This document shows, piece after piece, positions 30,784-37,076 of a stretch of 48,269 nucleotides of DNA. The position numbers and the translations under genes are program-made. This DNA comes from Prochloron sp. SulCav_FS08_3_32_3330. GTDB taxonomy: Bacteria > Cyanobacteriota > Cyanobacteriia > Cyanobacteriales > DYNF01. The notes under the pieces are model-generated. The model did not search any database. It was not told where the DNA came from and saw only the letters and a list, made by a program, of their open reading frames with translations. Position 1 is the stretch's first letter. Each line of letters begins with the position of its first letter. The stretch covers positions 13,256-61,524 of the forward strand of contig DYNF01000013.1 of assembly GCA_020721205.1 (NCBI GenBank), written 5' to 3'.

Positions 30784-30830
30784 AAAATTTCTTTACAGTT
30801 TAGTGGTTGACATTTTGAGGGTTTTGTGTA
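30784..30830 (+). repeat. Dispersed leader repeat type II, copy 2
   Basis: aaatttctttacagtttagtggttgacattttgagggttttgtgta. Confidence 0.8.
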
Positions 30831-30880
30831 TTAAGTGTTATAATTAAAGTTAATCAATATTATTTTTAAGAGGAATCAAA

Positions 30881-31081
30881 ATGAGATTAATTATTGAAGT
30901 TGACAATGATCAAGAATTAAAACAGGCTCAATCTTTGATCGGATTTTTGCCTTTTTCATCTGTAGATATTAAGGTATCAAAAAAGGAAAAAATTGATAAT
31001 TTATTAAACTGGTGTGAACAAAATCCATACAGTTTAACTGATAATATTATTCCTTCTAGGGAGGAAAGAAATGTTAGATAA
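30881..31081 (+). CDS. Orphan antitoxin-like protein
   Basis: MRLIIEVDNDQELKQAQSLIGFLPFSSVDIKVSKKEKIDNLLNWCEQN...IPSREERNVR, overlaps next start by ATGTTAGATAA. Confidence 0.55.
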   Translation: MRLIIEVDNDQELKQAQSLIGFLPFSSVDIKVSKKEKIDNLLNWCEQNPYSLTDNIIPSREERNVR

Positions 31082-31139
31082 TATATTTCATTGCGGTATA
31101 ATTATTGATTCTGAAAGTATAAAAACCGTCTTGCAATAA
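31071..31139 (+). pseudogene. Truncated toxin-like ORF ending at a dispersed repeat
   Basis: MLDNIFHCGIIIDSESIKTVLQ*; stop lies in ccgtcttgcaataaattgac repeat related to 1-50 and 231-281. Confidence 0.4.
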
Positions 31140-31226
31140 ATTGACAAGGAAACCAATAATTAAAGTCTGCTAAAGCGACTATGAAAATATTTTTAAGGTT
31201 ACTTAAAAACAAAAACACAATCAAAT

Positions 31227-31904
31227 TTATTGTCTATTTTCATCATAATCATCATCCTCTGGATTTCTATTCTTTTGTGTTGACGATCTTAATTCGTTTA
31301 ATTGTTTTTCTCTTTTTCTTTTTATTTCTTCTCTTTTTCTTTCTATTTCTTCTCTTTTTCTTTCTATTTCTCTTTCTCTTACTCTTTTTCGTTTCATTTT
31401 TTCTATTTCTCTTTCTCTTTGTCTTTCTTTTCTTTGTTTTTCTTTTCTTTGTCTTTCCATTTTTTTCTTTTCTATTTTTATTTCTTTTTCTTTTATTTCT
31501 ATTTCTCTTTCTATTTCTCTTTCTATTTCTCTTTCTTTTCTATTTCTATTTTTATAAATAAAACCTATAGCTGTGATAAAAAATCCCCAAATAATTGCAC
31601 CTATCAGAAACCAATTGTTTCCATTTGAAAAAAATATAACTGTTAAAGCAATACTAGGTGAATAACAAAGACTTAATCCAAATAATCCAAAAATAATTTT
31701 TATAATATCACAGAAAAATACAATAAGATAATCAATGATGCTAGTAATTACTTCAACGATTAATTCATAAGTTTTTTCAAGAAAAGTAAGTAATCCCTCA
31801 AAAAAATCACTGACTAATTCTGCGACAGCATTATTAAAGTCGTCAATAAAGCTAATTATAGCTTCTAAAAATTCAATTAGCCAATCTAACATTTGTACCC
31901 CCAC
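31227..31904 (-). CDS. Membrane protein with long charged (E/K/R/I) helix, likely start ATG 31892
   Basis: N-terminal hydrophobic segments (SLCYSPSIALTVIFFSNGNNWFLIGAIIWGFFITAIGFIY) then (REIE)n/(KREEIERKREEIK)n. Confidence 0.6.
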   Translation of the reverse strand: MGVQMLDWLIEFLEAIISFIDDFNNAVAELVSDFFEGLLTFLEKTYELIVEVITSIIDYLIVFFCDIIKIIFGLFGLSLCYSPSIALTVIFFSNGNNWFLIGAIIWGFFITAIGFIYKNRNRKEREIEREIEREIEIKEKEIKIEKKKMERQRKEKQRKERQREREIEKMKRKRVREREIERKREEIERKREEIKRKREKQLNELRSSTQKNRNPEDDDYDENRQ

Positions 31905-32028
31905 CGATTTAAAATATATTTAATTTAACCAATTCTTACAATGCTATCTACAAAAATACTAATTGACTACTGATACTTGCTAGGAGTATGTTAGACTTTA
32001 ATCAGGAATTATTAGGAGATAAGAACAA

Positions 32029-32514
32029 ATGTCTATAACTGATGACTATTTCCGTGAAGCACAAACAGAATGGGATTTAAAAACTCTTTATCAAGACTTA
32101 GCTTCTGCTAAGGGAAAACGCCTGACACCAATGGAAAAACTCCATTTACGGGGTTTGCTTTGTGGTCATAGTCCTGCAGAAATAGCGGAAAAACTGGGCA
32201 AAACAGTTAAAGGGGTGGAAACTGACTTATGTGCAACAGTATATCGCTATGTAAAAGCCTTATTGAGTAAAGGAAATAGTAAGATTGAGAATTGGCGTAA
32301 TATTTGTGAGTGGTTAGAAAATGCAGGTTATCAGTGTCAAACTACAATTGAAAATGATTTTTCTAATAAAAATATTGTTAATGTTACTAATATTAAATTT
32401 GAAAATAATGAAATTCAAATTGGTGTTCATTTACAAATTTCAATTCCAGTACCTACAGATTTATCTATTCAGGGATTAGATGATTTAAAGAATAATGATT
32501 CTGACTTAAATTAA
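32029..32514 (+). CDS. Cyanobacterial HTH-domain protein (N-terminal domain typical of STAND/vWA-MoxR-associated proteins) with short C-terminus
   Basis: LTPMEKLHLRGLLCGHSPAEIAEKLGKTVKGVETDLCATVYRYVKALL. Confidence 0.6.
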   Translation: MSITDDYFREAQTEWDLKTLYQDLASAKGKRLTPMEKLHLRGLLCGHSPAEIAEKLGKTVKGVETDLCATVYRYVKALLSKGNSKIENWRNICEWLENAGYQCQTTIENDFSNKNIVNVTNIKFENNEIQIGVHLQISIPVPTDLSIQGLDDLKNNDSDLN

Positions 32515-32577
32515 GTTATAGATTTGTAGGGTGGTTAATAAGTATTATTGATTAATGGGAATTATTAATTTAAAATT

Positions 32578-32766
32578 GTAGGGGAAACCTGACAGCAATT
32601 AATTTTGTTAGTGATTGTTCAATCATATTTTTTTATGTCCAAACCTCACGATCAATTTTAATTAAATACAAATAATTTTTATGCACAATATTAATCTGAT
32701 AATGGGCATGATAATATATAATTTAATGGTTAAAGATATAAGTTAAGGAAGTCAGGTTTCCCCTAC
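32578..32766. repeat. Bipartite inverted-repeat element, copy B, variant arms
   Basis: Outer arms gtaggggaaacctgac / gtcaggtttcccctac; interior cacgatcaattttaattaaatacaaataatttttat as in copy A. Confidence 0.85.
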
Positions 32767-32810
32767 AAAGTTGATGGTTTAATTATTTTTAAGGTAAAAT
32801 AAAAATGTTA
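32767..32810 (+). promoter_or_regulatory. Type I leader copy B (3' part diverged)
   Basis: aaagTTGATGgtttaattatttttaaggTAAAATaaaaatgtta. Confidence 0.75.
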
Positions 32811-32835
32811 ACTTAAGATTGAGCCAACAAAAATT

Positions 32836-33057
32836 ATGATGAGAGATATTAAAATAATTATTGAAAAACATTCTGATGGTTATATTGCTTATCCCATCGG
32901 AGTGCAAGGAGTAGTTGTGGGTGAAGGTGATACTTATGAGGAAGCCCTAGCCAATGTTAAATCTGCTCTTAAATTTCATGTTGAAACTTTTGGTTTAGAA
33001 GTGTTAGAGTCTGATTCTCCTATTCTTGAAGTTTCCATAGTGGAGGCTGTAATATAA
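32836..33057 (+). CDS. HicB-family antitoxin
   Basis: IKIIIEKHSDGYIAYPIGVQGVVVGEGDTYEEALANVKSALKFHVETFG. Confidence 0.85.
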   Translation: MMRDIKIIIEKHSDGYIAYPIGVQGVVVGEGDTYEEALANVKSALKFHVETFGLEVLESDSPILEVSIVEAVI

Positions 33058-33296
33058 TGGAGAAATTTCCAGTAGATGCTCCTAAAATTAAAGTTATTAA
33101 AACTTTAGAAAAATTAGGATTTAAAATAGTTAGAGAAAGGGAACATATTGCGATGATTAGACAAAATAATGACGGTACAAGTACACCTTTAACTTTACCA
33201 AATCACAAAAAAATTAAAGGCTCAACATTGAGAAGTATTTGTAATCAATCTGGTATTTCTCGTCAAGATTTTTTGTCTATTTATGAAAATATTTAA
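33057..33296 (+). CDS. HicA-family toxin
   Basis: VIKTLEKLGFKIVREREHIAMIRQNNDGTSTPLTLPNHKKIKGSTLRSICNQSGISRQDFL. Confidence 0.88.
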   Translation: MEKFPVDAPKIKVIKTLEKLGFKIVREREHIAMIRQNNDGTSTPLTLPNHKKIKGSTLRSICNQSGISRQDFLSIYENI

Positions 33297-33322
33297 GCCC
33301 TATTCTATATTGCCTATCATAT

Positions 33323-33384
33323 AAAGTTGATGGTTAAATTATTTTTAAGGTAAAATGAAATTGTAATTTTAAATATTAAGTGAT
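33323..33384 (+). promoter_or_regulatory. Type I leader copy C (orphan, no gene downstream)
   Basis: aaagTTGATGgttaaattatttttaaggTAAAATgaaattgtaattttaaatattaagtgat. Confidence 0.8.
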
Positions 33385-33406
33385 AAGTTTTAAGGAGGGC
33401 AATTAT

Positions 33407-33790
33407 TTAATATTCTTGAAGAACAAAACTCTGCACAGATGAGCCTTTTTGATTACGCTTTTTTATTCTAATTAATCTTTGTATTAAAGGTTGATTATCC
33501 TTTAATATAAATTGATGAATTAGATCAGCTTGACCTTGATAATCAGGGTCTTCTTTACAAATAATAATCCCACTATGGGGAATATTTTGTTGATGTAAAC
33601 TAATAAAATCTTCTCTATTTAATGTTATGACAACTCGTTGATTTTGATGTGCAAAATTAAGGACATTTTCATCATCAATTCCTTGATTTGCTTTTTCTGC
33701 TTCATAAGATGTCAAAATATCATAACCAAAACTTCTTAAGCAATTTACAAGATTAATAGGAAAATTCTCATTAGAATAAAACTTAATCAT
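33407..33790 (-). CDS. DUF5615 (PIN-like) family toxin candidate
   Basis: MIKFYSNENFPINLVNCLRSFGYDILTSYEAEKANQGIDDENVLNFAHQNQRVVITLNREDFISLH. Confidence 0.82.
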   Translation of the reverse strand: MIKFYSNENFPINLVNCLRSFGYDILTSYEAEKANQGIDDENVLNFAHQNQRVVITLNREDFISLHQQNIPHSGIIICKEDPDYQGQADLIHQFILKDNQPLIQRLIRIKKRNQKGSSVQSFVLQEY

Positions 33791-34040
33791 TTTCCTCTAA
33801 TTCCCCTTCGGCAATAATATTATCTATTTCTGTTTTATTATTGTTATAATAAAGCCAAACTTCTTTTAAATCTTCCTTAGTTAAAGTAGGATAATTATTT
33901 AATAATTCTTCATCATTTACACCTTGTTTTTGAAAAGAAATAATTGTCCAAACAGCAATTCTAGTATTACGAATACGAGCATTACCACCACAAACACCTG
34001 TAGTTTTTGTAATTAGTTTTGTCTCAGTTGAATAAGCCAT
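33783..34040 (-). CDS. DUF433 family antitoxin
   Basis: TTGVCGGNARIRNTRIAVWTIISFQKQGVNDEELLNNYPTLTKEDLKEVWLYY. Confidence 0.85.
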   Translation of the reverse strand: MAYSTETKLITKTTGVCGGNARIRNTRIAVWTIISFQKQGVNDEELLNNYPTLTKEDLKEVWLYYNNNKTEIDNIIAEGELEEND

Positions 34041-34124
34041 AATCTTTGCTCCGTTTTAGCTAATATTTTGATATATTATAACACAAATTAAATTTTTATG
34101 TATAAATGGAAATTATTAATTTAC

Positions 34125-34190
34125 AAAATTGATGATTAAATTAGATTTAAGGTAAAATAAAATTGTAATTTTAAATATTAAGTGATTATG
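34125..34190 (+). promoter_or_regulatory. Type I leader copy D
   Basis: aaaaTTGATGattaaattagatttaaggTAAAATaaaattgtaattttaaatattaagtgattatg. Confidence 0.78.
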
Positions 34191-34235
34191 AAAATTAAAG
34201 TGATAGATTGTAGGGAGGGGAATGAGTATTATTGA
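34188..34235 (+). pseudogene. hicB N-terminal remnant
   Basis: MKIKVIDCREGNEYY*; MKIKVI shared with hicB at 36500. Confidence 0.6.
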
Positions 34236-34246
34236 TAAAAAAAATT

Positions 34247-34522
34247 TTATCTAAATTCTACAATTAATTCTTTTCCTAATACTTTGGCATACCTTTCTAA
34301 AATAGCAATAGTTAAATTTTCTACATTATTTTCCAGATTATCAATCATTAATTGACTTAAATTTAATTGATTAGCTAAATCTTCTTTGGTTAGCCCTGCT
34401 TCTTCTCTAGCTTGAGCTAACATTACACCTATTTTAAAACTTAAATATCCCGCTTCAAATTGATCAGCAAATTCGGGATTAGTTTGTTTTCTTTTTTCAA
34501 TATATTTTTCTAAATCACTCAT
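34247..34522 (-). CDS. XRE-family HTH antitoxin
   Basis: GVMLAQAREEAGLTKEDLANQLNLSQLMIDNLENNVENLTIAILERYAKVLGKEL. Confidence 0.85.
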   Translation of the reverse strand: MSDLEKYIEKRKQTNPEFADQFEAGYLSFKIGVMLAQAREEAGLTKEDLANQLNLSQLMIDNLENNVENLTIAILERYAKVLGKELIVEFR

Positions 34523-34872
34523 TATTTTGACCTCCGACTTAAATAATCTTGTTGACGTTTTTGAGCTAATTTAATTTCTTGAGATGGAGTTTTTTGTGTT
34601 TTTTTAGAAAAACCATTAGTTAAAATAACTAGATTACCTTGATCAAAAAAGCCAAGTAATCTAAATATATTATTCCCTAATTGAACTCTTACTTCCCAAA
34701 TATTGTCAGTATTAACTAACTTTTTAAAATACTGACGAGGTATTTGATCTAATTCTTGAATTAAACGTAATACCCAAAGAATTTTTTGAGCTTGTGGATC
34801 CGTTAGGGAATCTAAAAAATCCTCCACTGGACAATTATTAGATTCACTACGATAAAAAATTATTTCTCTCAT
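34522..34872 (-). CDS. RelE/HigB-family toxin (phage Gp49-like)
   Basis: [96 protein letters not shown]. Confidence 0.88.
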   Translation of the reverse strand: MREIIFYRSESNNCPVEDFLDSLTDPQAQKILWVLRLIQELDQIPRQYFKKLVNTDNIWEVRVQLGNNIFRLLGFFDQGNLVILTNGFSKKTQKTPSQEIKLAQKRQQDYLSRRSK

Positions 34873-34945
34873 ATTATAAAATGAGAATACTACAATTATA
34901 AAAGATATTTAAGATGATGTTAACATAATAATTATATGTGAAGTC

Positions 34946-35011
34946 AAAGTTGATGGTTAAATTATTTTTAAGGTAAAATAAAAATGTAATTTTAAATATT
35001 AAGTGATTATG
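34946..35011 (+). promoter_or_regulatory. Type I leader copy E
   Basis: aaagTTGATGgttaaattatttttaaggTAAAATaaaaatgtaattttaaatattaagtgattatg. Confidence 0.82.
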
Positions 35012-35215
35012 AAAATACAAGCAATTATACATGAGGCTGAAGAAGGCGGTTATTGGGCAGAAGTTCCTGCTTTACCCGGATGTTTTACTCAAGCCGAAAC
35101 TTTAGAAGAATTAACAGAAATGTTGAAAGAAGCGATAGAGGGTTGGCTTGATGCCATGAGTATTCCTGAAGAAAACTTAGATCAAAAATCTTTAATTTTG
35201 GAGATTAATATATGA
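35009..35215 (+). CDS. HicB-family antitoxin
   Basis: MKIQAIIHEAEEGGYWAEVPALPGCFTQAETLEELTEMLKEAIEGWLDA. Confidence 0.9.
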   Translation: MKIQAIIHEAEEGGYWAEVPALPGCFTQAETLEELTEMLKEAIEGWLDAMSIPEENLDQKSLILEINI

Positions 35216-35304
35216 AAAGTTGTTCAGGAAAAAGATTTTGTAAAATATTAGAAAATAAAGGTTGGATTCTTGTTAGGATTAATGGTTGCCATTCAAGAAT
35301 ATAA
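35212..35304 (+). pseudogene. Truncated hicA
   Basis: MKSCSGKRFCKILENKGWILVRINGCHSRI* (30 aa) versus 69-aa HicA at 36688 and 40592. Confidence 0.85.
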
Positions 35305-35682
35305 CAAATGGTTAGGATCAAGCCAAACAATATAAAATATATTATCAATAAAAAAACCGTGTATTCTGCCATAAGCATTAGCAGAAACAGCTATTTGATA
35401 TGGAGTATCAACTAATTGTTCTTCATTGGCAATACCAAATTCTTTCTCAGTTGTATCACTCCATTCAATCGGATGACAACGAATGGCACTACTCCGACTT
35501 AATAATAAATCTTGAACTGTCCAAGTTGATAAATGTTTAAGACGCTCTAAAAGTGTAATAAAATAAGTTTTATCTTGTCCTTTTATTGAAAATTTATGAT
35601 GATTATTTTGCCAATATTTAAAAGAAAAACTAACATTTGGTCGTGGGATTGAAGTCTTTTTAACTTTCAGTTTCTTTGACAT
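35293..35682 (-). CDS. Candidate toxin paired with Panacea antitoxin
   Basis: WTVQDLLLSRSSAIRCHPIEWSDTTEKEFGIANEEQLVDTPYQIAVSANAYGRIHGFFIDNIFYIVWLDPNHLLYS; overlaps Panacea ORF. Confidence 0.6.
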   Translation of the reverse strand: MSKKLKVKKTSIPRPNVSFSFKYWQNNHHKFSIKGQDKTYFITLLERLKHLSTWTVQDLLLSRSSAIRCHPIEWSDTTEKEFGIANEEQLVDTPYQIAVSANAYGRIHGFFIDNIFYIVWLDPNHLLYS

Positions 35683-36115
35683 AAGAGAGATAATATTCTT
35701 GCATCCATTCTTTTTTTATTATATTATTAGATGGTTCATCTAAAGGTAAATTTTGTCTTGCTTGTTGCCAAGGTTTTTCTTCATGAGTCATTTGTTCTAA
35801 TTCATAACCATCATAAGCTAAATATTCTTGACAAATTTCTTCTAAAAATTCCATTATGTCTAATGGTAACTGAAAGTCAACATTAAGTTTAATCGGATGC
35901 CAAGAAAAAGATTTGTATTTTTGATAAAGTTCAGGAATAACTGGACCATGGATCCAAGCTTCAAAATCTTCATTAAACAAGGCTTTATTATATAAAGCTA
36001 AATACCAAGCTTGAGCATAATACACTAACTTTTGTAATTTAAGATTAGTGACAAGATAATCAGTCTGATTGCCTATTTTTATAAAAAAATTAGCTATATC
36101 AAAACAACTTAACAT
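35660..36115 (-). CDS. Panacea (DUF4065) domain antitoxin
   Basis: DIANFFIKIGNQTDYLVTNLKLQKLVYYAQAWYLALYNKALFNEDFEAWIHGPVIPELYQKYKSF. Confidence 0.9.
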   Translation of the reverse strand: MLSCFDIANFFIKIGNQTDYLVTNLKLQKLVYYAQAWYLALYNKALFNEDFEAWIHGPVIPELYQKYKSFSWHPIKLNVDFQLPLDIMEFLEEICQEYLAYDGYELEQMTHEEKPWQQARQNLPLDEPSNNIIKKEWMQEYYLSYVKETES

Positions 36116-36249
36116 TTTTCAATATCCTCATCTATGTATTTCTACTTATATTATAACATTATATTATAATATAATGATAGCAGTTTTAGAAATTGTCACA
36201 ATTAAAATAATTTTCAGACACACCGCTATAATATCTATATCATAATGTT

Positions 36250-36444
36250 ATGAAAGAAGCACAAGCATATCAAGGTAAATATTGTGGTCAATTAGTTAGT
36301 GCTGATGCCACTGAAATGAACTATTGTACTTGTATAGAATGGAAAATGATTTGTCCTGAGTGTTTACAATGGGTTCATTTAAGAAAATCAGAAATAATTA
36401 GTAATTATTTTGCCCATTATGACAATATTGATAAAAAAAGTTGA
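36250..36444 (+). pseudogene. Truncated CoiA-like zinc-binding N-terminal fragment
   Basis: CPECLQWVHLRKSEIISNYFAHYDN resembles CPEC...LRKG..HFAH; ORF ends inside leader F. Confidence 0.5.
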
Positions 36445-36502
36445 TAGTTAAATTATTTTTAAGGTACAATAAAATTGTAATTTTAAATATTAAGTGATTA
36501 TG
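36437..36502 (+). promoter_or_regulatory. Type I leader copy F
   Basis: aaagTTGATAgttaaattatttttaaggTACAATaaaattgtaattttaaatattaagtgattatg. Confidence 0.82.
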
Positions 36503-36691
36503 AAAATTAAAGTAATAGTTTGGCAAGAAGATGATGTTTGGTGTGCGAGTGTGCCTTCCTTAAAAGGTTGTCATACTTGTGCGGATACCTTGGAAGAATT
36601 AAAAGAAAACATCAAAGACGCTGTAGAAGGTTGGTTAGATGCGATGGATTCGATGGAAACTGATAAAGAAGTAATGGAAATGGTGATATGA
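36500..36691 (+). CDS. HicB-family antitoxin
   Basis: MKIKVIVWQEDDVWCASVPSLKGCHTCADTLEELKENIKDAVEGWLDAM. Confidence 0.9.
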   Translation: MKIKVIVWQEDDVWCASVPSLKGCHTCADTLEELKENIKDAVEGWLDAMDSMETDKEVMEMVI

Positions 36692-36897
36692 AATCAATTT
36701 CAGGAAAGAAATTAAAGCGAATTTTAGAAAGAAAAGGATGGATTCATCACCGCACTACTGGAAGTCATTGGATTTATAAAAATCCTGATTTTAAAGTAGC
36801 AGTTTCAATTCCTATTCATAGTAATAAAGATTTACCGATTGGTACTGTTAAAAGTATTATGAAAGATGCTAATTTAACAGAACAAGATTTATATTAA
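36688..36897 (+). CDS. HicA-family toxin
   Basis: SGKKLKRILERKGWIHHRTTGSHWIYKNPDFKVAVSIPIHSNKDLPIGTVKSIMKDANL. Confidence 0.93.
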   Translation: MKSISGKKLKRILERKGWIHHRTTGSHWIYKNPDFKVAVSIPIHSNKDLPIGTVKSIMKDANLTEQDLY

Positions 36898-36904
36898 TTC
36901 TTGT

Positions 36905-36960
36905 AGTCGGTTTAGATTTCTTTACAGTTTAGGGGGTTGACATTTTGAGGGTTTTGTGTA
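36905..36960 (+). repeat. Dispersed leader repeat type II, copy 3
   Basis: agtcggtttagatttctttacagtttagggggttgacattttgagggttttgtgta. Confidence 0.8.
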
Positions 36961-37076
36961 GTAAAAGTTAAACTAAATCGTTTTAGTTTTCGATTGCGTC
37001 TTTTAGCAATGAAATAAGATATAATTTCTAAATATAAAAAATATTAAACACAGTTGACAATTATAATTTATAAAAA

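Noticed and set aside
31181-31628. Plus-strand Phe/Leu/Ser-rich ORFs (31181..31561, 31302..31628)
   Set aside because: Antisense of the E/K/R-rich repeat in the minus-strand ORF 31227..31904; low-complexity translation only.
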